Source: Rhizophlyctis rosea
Taxonomy: Eukaryota; Chytridiomycota; Chytridiomycetes; Rhizophlyctidales; Rhizophlyctidaceae
Direction of reading: 5' to 3'
Assembly (NCBI GenBank): GCA_027596075.1
Contig: JADGJC010000424.1
Span: 1 to 29,070, forward strand
Length of the DNA stretch: 29,070 nucleotides
Under the pieces are notes generated by a model. It did not search any database, had not been told where the DNA came from, and saw only the letters and a list, made by a program, of their open reading frames with translations. Below are positions 1 through 11,200 of this stretch, one piece after another; position 1 is the stretch's first letter; each line of letters opens with the position of its first letter. Made by a program: the position numbers and the translations under genes.

Positions 1-1558
1 TGCAGGTCGCACAATGGATGCTCCGATCAGGGGCATTGATTGGGTAATCTGCCGACGTCATTCATTGGGCCCCCTCTGCTGAAGCACTCAGCGAGTGTGC
101 AAATGAGGGGACTCAATTGACAACCAACCCCATTTCGCCCTACAGACACTCTAGGAAAAGCATAGCAGGGCGCCTGTTGGCTTTTCATGCTCGTTGAGCG
201 CTCATTGGGCATATGGTTGATTTTGGGATGCTATCTCCTTTGAGCAATCTTCTCGACCGTACCAGCATCAGCAAAAGCGCCGCGATTACCGGCTAGTACA
301 GAACGCAGCAACCACCAGCAGGGGTTGCTCTAACCGATGTCCTCTAAAGAATAAGGTATCGGAAATGAGTTCACCAACCGCCCAGAAGAAGAAACTACAG
401 TAACACCTCCCATCAATCATCGCAATTGCAAGTCCTTGCAGTTCCTTGCCATGCTGATTGTACCGGATCTTAATATGCTACCGCAGGAGAAGTTACATCG
501 GGTGACATCCGAAACCCCTTGCATACATAGAAACATAACATAAATCATAAACCTTACCATGGACGCCGTGACTGTGCCAAGTTGGTTCCCGCATAGATTT
601 ATGGTTTCACAAAGTTACGGATGTCACCCATTCACGACCAACTAACTAGAGCAGATTGGTGGACAAAGTAAGACAGATCATCCGATTCTGATTGTGGTCT
701 GACGAACCATTCTGAGTGTGGCGTGTTGATTGACAGCAACTGAAAGGAGTGCAGATAGTGAAGTCATAATGTGGGTTAACCACACGCTCAAGAAGTTCCT
801 ATGATGCATTTGTCGACCTTTTTGTGTACCTTTTGGGGTGCCTTTCAATCCTTGACTTCCGAACTTGGGATGGGATTGAACCACTCCTACTTCCCCATCG
901 TGGCATGAGCGAATCGGAATTCCAACAAGTCCCGCATGTTAACATCCAAAACAACTAGTGTGGTGTTATCAATGTGCCCTCTTTACATACATACACTTTT
1001 CTAGGTTTGGCTTCATGGCTTCATCACAGCAAGAGTATCTAGATTCCAACCATTTTGTGATGGAAATTTGTTGTGTATTCGCAACTGGAACACAGTTGAA
1101 AAGGAGGTGAAGGGCCGCACTCGTTTCCCCCCAGCATCCCACGATGACTCTACGCAAACCGAACGTTGTTCTGTCGTACATGATGTGCAGAGGGATCATG
1201 CGAACTGTGTGTTGGCTTGTTCTTCATGGACAAGCGAGAACTTTGGAACCAGCAGAGGCGGTCTTTTTTTTTTTTTTTCGTGTTCGGATTTTGGGTGGCA
1301 GGGTAAGGAGTGGAAAAGTTCCGAAGCATGCTCGAAAGATGTATCATACAAAAAAAAGGGCCCTACATCTACTGTCATGACATTTTTCATACGGGATGAT
1401 TTTGTGTCCCGAAATCACCCATGGATTGTTGCGTCAGTTTTTGTCCACGGTCTTACTCCGCCGGACGATAAGCAGAAGTCATCATGTTACAAAGAAGGCT
1501 GCCACAAACTCCGTGAAATAGTGTTCAGTTGCAGTAAACCCAGAAACAACTGTAATGC
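1..1558. other. Gene-free flank, nothing recognised
   Basis: No recognisable protein, RNA gene or mobile element is visible in any frame. The longest open frame (1068-1565, plus strand) has no motif, runs through a 15-base T tract at 1264-1278, and resembles no protein I know. Short runs of A (about 1350-1360) and T are the only simple sequence. Its composition is mixed and unlike the C-rich coding strand of VPS27. Confidence 0.6.
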
Positions 1559-1560
1559 AA

Positions 1561-1580
1561 CCTAACCCTAACCCTAACCC
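1561..1580 (+). repeat. Interstitial telomeric repeat (CCCTAA, about 3 units)
   Basis: About three perfect tandem CCCTAA units are followed by the degenerate units AACCC and AACCC up to 1585. This is the C-rich strand of the TTAGGG telomere repeat used by most fungi and animals. It lies about 640 bp beyond the VPS27 stop codon and is followed by unique sequence, so it is not a chromosome end. It may be a fossil of end fusion or repair, a telobox-type protein-binding site (Tbf1/TRF-like Myb proteins bind such sites in fungi), or chance extension of a short motif. Confidence 0.75.
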
Positions 1581-1758
1581 AACCCAAGCCATCGGCACAG
1601 TAACCACACCATGGCACGAATAGGAAGCACCTTAATCCTTTTTGTTGACCGATTTTATTCTCCTATTCCTATCCACTCGGAAGCACCGACTCGAAAAACG
1701 TCCAAACAAGGAGTCTCCACTCAGTTTGAACATATCACGGTCCTCAATCTCCCACCCA

Positions 1759-1814
1759 GTTGGGTGCTCTGGTCTGCCAAACCCTCGTTGGGTGCTCTGG
1801 TCTGCCAAACCCTC
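1759..1814 (+). repeat. Perfect 28-bp tandem duplication
   Basis: Two identical 28-base units (1759-1786 and 1787-1814), each starting GTTGGGTGCTCTGG, abut exactly. The block lies downstream of the 3' end of VPS27, in sequence without a recognised gene. Perfect identity suggests a recent slippage or repair event. Because 28 is not a multiple of three, it would break any reading frame through it, which fits non-coding DNA. Confidence 0.9.
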
Positions 1815-2178
1815 GTGGCACGAGAACCGCGCCATCCGCTTCCCATCCCGTTTCAATTTCGTTGTCGGATTTCTTTTTCCTTCCCATCCCCAGAAAAGCC
1901 CAACCGTACCTCAAGACAAAACCACCAAAAAAGAAAAAAAAACAATGCCGACAGCAAATCCCAAGAACAAAGCAGGTGGCTCCTTCTACAACCTACAGTC
2001 CGGAATCGATCTCAGGAATGGGATGCAAGAAGAATTACATCATATTTGCGCACAAAACACGATGGCAAAAAAAGTAAAATAAGATACAAAGAAAAAGAGA
2101 TTTGCAACATATTGCGAAAAAGACGCTGTCGAGCCAGAACACTACCTCCCCCCTCCCCCCCGTTCCCTTCTCCCATCT

Positions 2179-2212
2179 CCCCAACCCCAACCTCCCCACC
2201 CCTCCCCACCCC
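2179..2212 (-). promoter_or_regulatory. Predicted RNA/DNA G-quadruplex just after the VPS27 stop
   Basis: On the minus strand, which is the VPS27 mRNA sense strand, four runs of GGGG separated by single bases occupy 2212-2194, followed by two more GGGG runs at 2188-2185 and 2182-2179. Runs of four G with one-base loops form the most stable class of parallel quadruplex. The motif starts 5 bases after the TAG stop, so it would lie at the start of the 3' UTR. A role in mRNA localisation, stability or transcription end formation is inference only. Confidence 0.7.
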
Positions 2213-2217
2213 AACAC

Positions 2218-5200
2218 CTACAACTCAATCAACGGCGCCTCCTGCACCTGTGGCTGTGGCTGCTGCTGTTGCGGCGCTCCCTGCCCCTGCCCTTGCCCCG
2301 GCGCATAATACCCATACCCCTCATACCCCTGCTGCTGTCCCTGCTGAGGGGCATACCCCTGCGGTGGTGGGGCATACCCCCCTTGCGGCGGAGACCCATA
2401 CTGCCCCGGAGCACCCACCGGAGCGGCCGACAGAGCCGATCCTGATGGAGGAGCGAAAGAATGTGGCGGTGGTTGGGTGTAGGTGTAGTTTTGGCCTTGT
2501 GGAGCCGGAGCGGTGGAGCTCTGTTGAGTTGGAGGAGGTTGAGCGTGTGTCGGTTGTGGAGACGTGGGGTATTCGTATCCCGGTTGTTGTTGTTGCTGCT
2601 GCTGTGGCTGTGGCTGTTGCCCCTGCTGCCCTCCATCCGGTGCCGCATACCCCTGATACCCACCACCATACCCCTCCCCACCCTGCCCCTGCCCCGCCGC
2701 AGGCGGGGGAGCATACCCCTGCTGCTGTCCCTGATAATATCCCCCCTCATACCCATACCCCGCACCATACTGCCCCGCAGGCACAGGGGGGGTCGCGTAC
2801 CCCGCATAAGACGACGAAGCAGGGCCAGCACTCCGTAACCGCTGCTCGAGCATGGAGTCGTAGATCCGCACCGCTTCCGTAAGTTTATCATGCATCTCCA
2901 TAAAAGTCTGATACTTCGACGACGTGTCACTGAGCATTGTCAGGAGCTTCGGTTGGGTTGTCGCGATTTGGGCGTACATTGCCTGTAGAATCGACCAGTC
3001 GAAGGATGAATACCGATTTTCCACAAATGCCAACCCCCTTCCTTCAAACACTCAAGCGCCAAGAAGGGAAAATAAAAGGAAGACAAGTACAACCGCCCCA
3101 AAAACATACCTGCAACCCCCCAGCATTCAAACCCCCCATTCCCCTCGCTGCAACATCCGCCTCAGTCCTCTCAACAAGCTCCGAAAACATCCGGATGTTC
3201 TCCAACTCTACTGAACTCAACTCGTTTACATTCACCGTCGGTGTTGCTGCGACCGGACTCGCCCCCGCCGTCGACGTTCCATACCCCGAAGAAGGCGCCG
3301 AATAGCCCCCAGAAGTAGAAGGATACGCCCCACCACCACCCCGAGAAGAGGTGTAGTCATCTACTTTGAGGTCTTGTAAAGAAGCTTCGATGGCCTTTTT
3401 GAGGTCTTCGTCGTCTGAGTCGTCTGTGGGTTGTGGACGGGGTTTGGGTTCTTCGCGTTTTGGTTGGGGTGCGGAGTAAGTCGTTGGAGCGGTGGATTTC
3501 TTCGCGGTTTCTAGACTCGCGGCAATAGCACGTTCGAGTTCTTCCCTCTCCTTTCTCTCCATATCCGATTCGCCCCTTGTCGTCGTTGGTGCCGTCGTTG
3601 ACGTACTAGTAGAAGAACTACTCGCCCCCGCCGCCGCCGCAGCAATATTCCCCAAACTCCCCGCCCTCCCACTACTAACCCTCGAATAGCACCCATCACA
3701 CACGCGCACTTCCTGCGTTATGCCGATGTGGGGTAGGGCAATAAGTTTAGACGAACAGGCGCCGCAGAACGTTTGCCCACAGTTTCGGCAGTGGTGTTTG
3801 CGGTTGAAGGTTGTGAAAGGGGTGCGGCAGCGCATGCAGAGGTCTGAGTCGGTCCATTCGGGGGCTGTGGTGGTTTGGAACATGGCGGTTGTGGAGGTTT
3901 GGCGGTCGGGTGGGGGGAAGGAGATGCCTGTGGGGGTAATATGTTTAGCCCTGTGTGTTCATAATAGGACGCGCGCTCGGTTCGTTTGGGCCCCAGCAGA
4001 TGACCATTTTCCACCACATCATTCTTCTAGCTTGAACGACCACTCCCACGATCACCACTTCTCCCCAGTTGACCTCCAGAACCATCCACCGCCCGTCCCC
4101 ATTGCTAACAAAACCACCGATTTTTTATTGTATGGCCATCAACTCATCACTCAACAACCAGTATCCATCGCCCGCTTACTATCGATATCCCTTCAAATCT
4201 CGTCCCACCATCCACCATCCACATCCATCCCTAAGCAGGTCCAAATCACAAACAGTCCGACAACCCACCTTCACGCTTAAGCCCTTCGTAAACGTCCGAA
4301 ACGTACGACAACGAAGAATCCGCTTTGAATACTGTTCCCCAAGATTGAATCAGCGCAAGAATTTTTTGTCGGACTTCCGGGTTTGTTCCGTGCTGTAGGA
4401 GATTGATGAGTCTACTGAGTGAGACACATTGGGAAAAAAGGGATTAGGGAACACCTACGGCTTTAGCTATTGAAACGAGGTTATCGATGAATTCTCTTGA
4501 GGCGACTTCTTGGACAAAGTGGTGGCCGGAGTTTTTTACGCAGGTGTCTGTTAGCTGTTGTGTGTGTCGTTTGTTAGTATGCTGTGTGACTTTAGAGCAT
4601 ACATGATGTGCCCTTCGGGCACAAATCCGAGCTACGATCGACCACCCATCCCCACCTCGCCCACCCAGTTATAACAGTCCGCGCACCAATCCGAACTACG
4701 CGCGGCTAGAGCCATCTCCAGTTTAGCGTCCGCTTCACTCCTCGCCAAACCACTCGGCTGAAGCTATCTCCATTTTAGCGTCCGCTTCTATCCTCGCCAA
4801 CCACGCTCGACCACCTACCCGCCTCCCACCCCAAACCCATTCCACCCCGAACCCAATAAACCCACCCTTGCACACAACACCCACCTTTAAAGCCAACAAC
4901 TGAACGTTTGGATTCTTATGGTTTATTCTCTTTTTCAATGTTTGAGTAGCGATTTTCGGTGAAACAGATTTCCCCTTTATAGTATCAGCAATTTCCAAGT
5001 TTAGAGCTATGTCGTCAGTTCCTACGGGTAGGTTTTCTGAGGTTGCGCGTTCTATTAAGGGCGTGAGTGGGAAGGAGGAATAGGTGGACGAGTGAGTGTC
5101 AGGAATTGCAAAAGCGCGTCCAAAAGTCAGGCATTGGACAAGGGTTGTAATCTTACGTACCGACTGGTTCTTCGAGTGGGTTTGAAAAGAAGAAGGACAT
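2218..5200 (-). CDS. VPS27: Vps27/HRS-like ESCRT-0 subunit, 6 exons, 659 aa
   Basis: Vps27 (animal HRS) pairs with Hse1/STAM as ESCRT-0. It binds PI3P on endosomes, holds ubiquitinated cargo, and recruits ESCRT-I and clathrin for multivesicular-body sorting. Exons read 5'->3' on the minus strand: 5200-5161, 5021-4885, 4554-4459, 4392-4269, 3927-3110, 2982-2218 (1980 nt). All five introns are GT-AG (139, 330, 66, 341 and 127 nt) and the phases match throughout. Domains: VHS about residues 15-140 ([10 protein letters not shown], then LTDTCVKN). FYVE about 155-215, with W157, basic RKHHCRNCG at 175-183, and zinc ligands C163, C166, C179, C182, C187, C190, C209, C212, all present. UIMs at about 259-273 (ERAIAASLE) and 304-319 (KKAIEASLQ). 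Helical GAT-like, Hse1-binding-type core about 370-454. Gln/Pro/Gly/Tyr-rich tail with PTSP at 544-547 (P-[ST]-x-P type, possible Vps23 ligand) and terminal LIEL at 656-659, like a clathrin box. The start ATG at 5200 gives the MSFFF-type N-terminus ahead of VHS. Splice sites were set by reading; the exon 3/4 junction is the least certain because other AGs lie nearby. Confidence 0.95.
4704..4803. repeat. Imperfect ~50-bp tandem duplication inside VPS27 intron 2
   Basis: Two copies, about 4704-4753 and 4756-4803, share ATCTCCA, TTTAGCGTCCGCTTC and CTCGCCAA at a spacing of about 51 bp and differ by a few substitutions and a one-base gap. They lie inside the 330-nt second intron of VPS27. A shorter echo (AATCCGAGCTAC near 4625 and AATCCGAACTAC near 4689) lies just beside them. 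The duplication helps explain the length of this intron; no function is evident. Confidence 0.75.
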
Positions 5201-8200
5201 TGCTTATTCGGGGCAATAAGGAGATGGATGACTGCGGAAATGCGGTATGCTGGTGAGACTGAAGGATTGAGGGCAAGCGGTGGAGTGCAAGGACTTGATA
5301 TTAGACAGGGAGGCGCAGCAAGTAAACGTCACGTCGTTCCTTGTCCAGAACAACCCACCTGGATGATGCTGCGGATATGTGACTTTCGTGGAGACACTCT
5401 ATGGGGTAAAGGTGAGGGATAGCAGTGGCAGGCAATAGTGGCAATGGGAGCGTGGGAACCGGGCGTCGATGACAGATGTCGAAGGGATGGAAGTGAGTGG
5501 GCAAAGGCAAGGGCGATTGAAATTGTGGCAAGGGTTCGGTTGAATCATTTGGCATCCGAAGGGGGAGCAAATCTTACGTTGGTCACATGACACCTTACTT
5601 GCACTTATTGTTATCCAATGATTGGTCATCCCGCTTCTTCTTTGCTCTCCCCGGCTCGCCTCATGTCGATGGTGTTTTCCCCTTTCCCTCGCATCAAGCT
5701 TGCCCTACCATCCCTTCTTCTTTGCCATGAATTTGACAAAGTTGACGGTAGCATCCCAGCAACTCATTGTAATGTACATCCTGAATTGCCCAAGGATTTG
5801 CCCCAAATCCGGACCGTCCGATACCTTCTAATTCTTCTTCACTTTTTGCTTGCAAATCTTGACCGTGCTGTGACGATTGTCCCATTTATGCAGTCAATGA
5901 TCCCTCTTGTTGACCTCTCACTCCTTCACCGTTTCACGCCTTTCACCATAAGGGGATATCGAACAGCGATGACCCAGCCAATGATTAGTTCTTCCCAAAA
6001 ACGATACTACGTTACTGCAGAAGATTTTCAAGATTGAAACATGCCCGTGTATGACTTTGAGGATGACCTCGGCCAAAAGGTGACAAGTGTGACAATGCGA
6101 TCTGTTCTGTAACATTTTACATTCTCATCCAAGTGCATGGCCAGAGTTCAGCGGTCATTTGGATTCTCCAATCATGAAGCCCTCTACCTCAGAAATTTAG
6201 GCTTTTGATGGTTGAAAGAGTGCGCAGCGGTTACGCATGCATGTATGACACGCACACTATCTATTGACTGTCGCGTTCCGAAAAATCCCCTCTACTTTCT
6301 TGGTTCCTGAAATGGTTGTCAAGTTTGGATTGCCCTGCGCTGATTTGGCATAACCATGCACTCAACGCATTCTGAAGCCAAAACACCGTTCATAATGACC
6401 TGCATGAATGCCGCACCGCTTTGCGAAGTGCCATTCATGTACGGTTGGGGATCAAATGAGGCTGCAACGGGCACAATGCGGCCATCAAGTCCGATTGTTG
6501 GAAAGGATTGACAATGTCCCTCAAAAGCCAATTTGCAGTCTCCTCTCCGAAGCTTTCTTTTGCGACCTACTGTTGTAGGCAGGTCCTCAAATCGCAAAAA
6601 GAGTCAAAGTCATTTGTACCGCTCGAAATGCAGGGCGCTCACTGGAAAACGTGACTGCATTATGGCTGTACCTCATGGCAGCAACCATGCAATGACACGC
6701 CGAGTAAACAGCCGTCGTAACCACCCTGCACACGCAATTGCGACACGATGAACTGAACAGGTGTGCCGATTTGCTCATTGTGACCCACATATGATCTGGT
6801 CCACGCTGGGATGGTGCCAAAAAAGAGAGATGCCGCCAAGCAAGTTGGATTTTCAGGTGCTCAAATTTTGAAAAGCGTGCCCGAAATTCAGTACGAAGAA
6901 ACAGCTTCATGAGCATCAGTTCGGCGCGATGTTGGAAACAACACGCCATTCACGGGATTCACAGGCAAGGAGAATGAAACCCCATGAGGTACGGACCGAA
7001 GAAATCCACCAAGCTTTAGGGTCTTTAGAGCGTCAATGCATCAATACTCTATTCCACGTGCCTTTTTTCCTCAATGGCTGTTGTCCGGTCAACTTCCGAA
7101 TAGGTGGTCCGCTTGACCAGAGACCATCTCTTTTGGAATGATCACCCTGTGGTCGAGTTTGCATCTATCAAGCATCTTCAAAGTAATGAGTACTTGACTG
7201 AGATTGGTGAGCAGAGTAAATGGTTGCCCAGTCGCATCCAATTTCGTCAAGTCATTGATCACTTTTCGCCTCCTTTATGTCTTAGGCGACCCCTTCCGTC
7301 ATGCAGTGCCAATCAACAGCTCGTTCCAGTCGCAAACGTGATCTTTGTACTCGTACCTGCGTTCACCGCATCCAACTATTGGTGGTTGAAGTGCAGCATC
7401 CTGGACACACCATCACTTCGTACTCCGGCTCTGCCTTTTTGTTTCACACTCTCGCGTCCTGTCGATTCACTCCGCGCGCTAATGTCGCGTGTTTACAACA
7501 CCTGAACTGAACGCCGTTTCCGATAGTCTCGCCGATGCAAAAATGAATGATCGCTAAAAGCATGGAGGACACCCATTCCATTCACTGGCGCGGGTGTTGG
7601 AGCCCTGCGGATACATCGTATAGAATCTTTTCACTGAATCTTTTCAAATGAAACGTTTAGAAGTATGTATGTACTGCGTGTTCAAGTTGGGGAATGAGTT
7701 GAGCGCTTGAGACGAAAAAAGTAATCATGCAACCGCACGCCGCAACATTGTCCCGGACATGGGCATGTAGGTATTCACTGGTTTGAGCTATCGGTGTCGA
7801 CTTGCGTGAAGCATTTGTGTAGAGACACCATCGCGTCCGCTACGGACCCCTCCTTTTTGTCCCTTGGACTTTGAGTTCCGCCCATCCATTCCCAACTTTA
7901 CATTCCCGTCTTTCAACGGACTAGCAGCCTTAGACTAAGGCTTACAATAGTATCGCCTGTCTGGAAATGGGAGGACACCAAAGAGGTATGGACTTCCTTC
8001 ATCCCCTTTACTGGCGTGGTATTAGAACCTGCCGCTGTTCAGAAATGCACTCTCAGTACCTACTGGATGTGGTATGAGCCTTTGATAGATTGGCTTTTAA
8101 TCATTTATGTGCTACTCGTTGGTGGGATCGTTCTAACCTTTGGGCAAAAAACGGGAAAATGTTGGAACTGAACCCTACGTCATTGCTCCGTCTGTCCATC

Positions 8201-11200
8201 TTTTGGAGTACAACGCGGCACAGCTCGGAGCATGGCAACGGATGCTTGTGTATTTTACTGATTGAAGTACCGGTGTGTCCACATCTCCTCTGGTGCATGC
8301 GTTTTGGAAAACAACACAGAATGTATGCTCATATTGCATGCCCTTGCGTTTGGCGATCATCAAGCTTATTGAGACGCTGCTCTTATGATGCATCAGAGCG
8401 AAGGTAGTTGGCATGCGAATATTTTCATCGCAACGGCAGCCATTGTCCAACCTCATTTCTTTCTTTTGCGCTGTGGGCTTACAATTTGGATTTACTCAAA
8501 GCACATTCGCCCGACACCCCTCATTGCAAACGGAGAGGTGGATAATTGGCAATGCTCGAGACGTTACAAGTGGACATCTCGATGCGCTCGGATTGTTTCG
8601 GAGGAATCACGTGTAAGTTGCGAGCCCGCAGGTTTGTCGCCCCAACTAATAAACAGAAAACAAAACGATGCCGCGATGTTTGGGATGCAGCGGTCTTAGG
8701 TTGGTAAGCGCTGCTCAACCAATGTTGGGTGGTGGTAGTTTGGGAGGGGAAAGATTCAGAACTTGATCATGGGTATTGTTGCCCGAAGTGGGAAAGCACG
8801 GGAGTAAATGTATGAATGCAGGCATATCAAACACTGCAAGATGAAATGAAGTTAATAAGAAAAAATCCCGCTGTTGGTTTGCATTTATATTGCAACATGG
8901 ATGCGCCGCCCTATGGCTCGGATGATGTTTGGTCAAGTCAGATTTATAGGACACTGATGGGTTGAGTCATCGCCAGTGGCTGGTTTCAACACTTTACTTG
9001 AAGGAGTTTGATTAGTAACATTCTGGAACCCAAAAAGTAGCAGGGACCGGTTGGTTGGATTGCATCTCCCGGTAACATTAGGCACGGGATTACCTTCATC
9101 ACTAAGCTAGCCTTTCTGGAGTTGGCGCAATGAATGGGCTGGAAGTCGAACAGATGCGCTGTGAATGGATGAACAGGTGCTACCGTAATGTCCTTTCTTA
9201 CATGCTTTGTTGCCACGCATTCACAAAAGCTAGCAAACCTAACGTGGGGCGACCAGGGGGCCGCCAAAACAAATTGCATGCTATGTCGCCTACAAAATGG
9301 GCTCAGCTGCCAATTATGCCAGGCAATCTTTTCACCACGAAACGTCTGGGACTATGCTGGACATTTCAATGTTTCTACCTCGCCATTGCTTATACTGCCA
9401 GTACAGACAAAAGTGATCAGATCGCTGAAATGGGGTTCAGCGACCTTCTGAAACGCAAAGTGTACGTCGGTCAGAAAGACATGGATCATGTCATTCTGGT
9501 GAAGACTGTGAGACCGGTTTGTCCCTACCGGGAGAAGAGCCATTTTGAACGCAATTGGTTGGACTGTCGCTGGCGTCATTGTGAATTACATTTTAGTGGT
9601 TTGTTCAATGTGAAAGGTCTGAAGTGACAGTGCATGGCACGTGGCGCCCTAGTCGACCCGAGTAGTCATCATTGTGCAATGGGAAGCAGAAGCAAAGTCG
9701 GCCAGTCGCAAACATGAATGACGAAACATCTACAGGTCTGCCCTCTTCACGGGTTCTGAACAACAGCGGTGCGGTCCATTCCTGTAGACGGAGATCGCCC
9801 ACAACTCAAGTGACTCAACTCTATGGGGTTCCGATGGTCGTTTGATCGCCCGTAATCTGCTTTGCAAAACACGGAACACTTCATACATCAGTTTCTCTCC
9901 CGCTAGGCTGGATTGCGGAATGGTTGTATGTCAATGCGCGATAGTAAACGATCCCTCTTCTATTCTTTTTCCCCAGGCCCGCAACCGAAACTCAAACTTT
10001 AACCTGGCGTTTGTGAGGATTCATTTCAAGGGCATGATCCGAATGATGAAGCACGGAAACGTTGGCCCCCATGTCGACCATCACTTCTTGCTACAGTTCT
10101 AAGCAGGATGAGGATTTCAACATGGCAAGCGTCCTTCATGACGGGAATTTCCAAAAAGAGACCAGTCGTAGTACTTATTGACAAAAGGTTACCCGGATTC
10201 CAACCACACAACATTGACGCATTCCTACGGGATGTGCTATCTTGATGCCAGGTGTGCCCCTCAGTAAGCAGGCGTACCAATGTTTCTGTTTTAGTTGGCT
10301 CCGGAGATTCCTATTTCTGCGGATTTCAGCGACTCCGAGTCAAATTTGACTTGCTGTGGTACATGAATGCAGGTAGCCGCTCTCCAATAGATGACATGGA
10401 CTGTTGGTGTTCGCGGTTTGTTGGAGGGGTTGGCAATATCTTTTTGGCAATGGAGCAATGTTTGACCCAGCTAAAGAGGTTGCATTTGTCGCACCCACCG
10501 CACTCATGGGACATCCGTTTGTAGACTTCACACCGTGCATGGAGCGTCATTATTAGTGGTATTCTGTTGGATGAAAAAGTTCAAGCCGCAGCACCAAAAG
10601 AGATCGCAATTTGGATCCTCATCATGAGCGGCCATCTTTTCTTGACGGCAACTCTCAAGCAATGACCAAACGGATCCATATGGTGGCTTTGATACGTTTG
10701 GACTTCAGGACAGACTGATGTGACAAGCATCACTTAGCATCCAACTGAGATCACGATGTCAAAAGATGAGTCAATGGTTTGGGAGAAATGAGATCGCGCA
10801 TGCAAGCGCTCATCCGTTGATAGCAGACTGCTGTAGAAGTTGTAGAAGCGTTCGCACACTCGTGGTGGACTAGCCTTTGGCCAGTACACAAGCTGAGACA
10901 TCGGGTTGAATTGCGCGGTTTGAGGGTCTGGAGGAGGATCCGAGGATAAAGGCGGGAGGCGGGGGCCCTTGACGGCACCGTTGACGATGTCAGTGCACCG
11001 ATGCTATGTAGTCTATGTTGCTCATCCTTCTTTTTGCAGTGCCTTTATGAACCGGTCCCGCCCCCCATGAACGGCGTAATGGCGCGCGGAAGTACACTCT
11101 CTATGTATGTATTGATGAGAAATGTGCGAGAGAGTTTTGGGCAGAGTGCTCCCTGTCATCCTCTACCATCACACGGATTCTATAATCTTTGATTTTTGAG

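Noticed and set aside
1611..2882. 423-codon open frame on the plus strand
   Set aside because: Its 3' half lies antisense to the repetitive last exon of VPS27 and is Pro/Thr/His-rich because of that. The rest has no domain. The minus-strand gene explains it.
2983..3051. Extension of VPS27 exon 6 upstream as part of the open frame
   Set aside because: A good acceptor (TTCTACAG) just before 2982 matches the phase of the donor at 3109 and joins the helical core cleanly, so this stretch is intron.
3720..4280. 186-codon plus-strand frame
   Set aside because: It lies antisense to VPS27 exons 4 and 5 and intron 4, whose splice sites and FYVE domain are clear.
4393..4418. Alternative VPS27 exon 4 acceptor (CTCACTCAG, about 4418)
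   Set aside because: It would leave the exon 3/4 phase inconsistent. The acceptor CTCCTACAG gives phase 0 and the expected VHS sequence [15 protein letters not shown].
6319..6597. 92-codon minus-strand frame that reads protein-like
   Set aside because: No recognisable family, no splice-linked neighbour, and its length is within chance.
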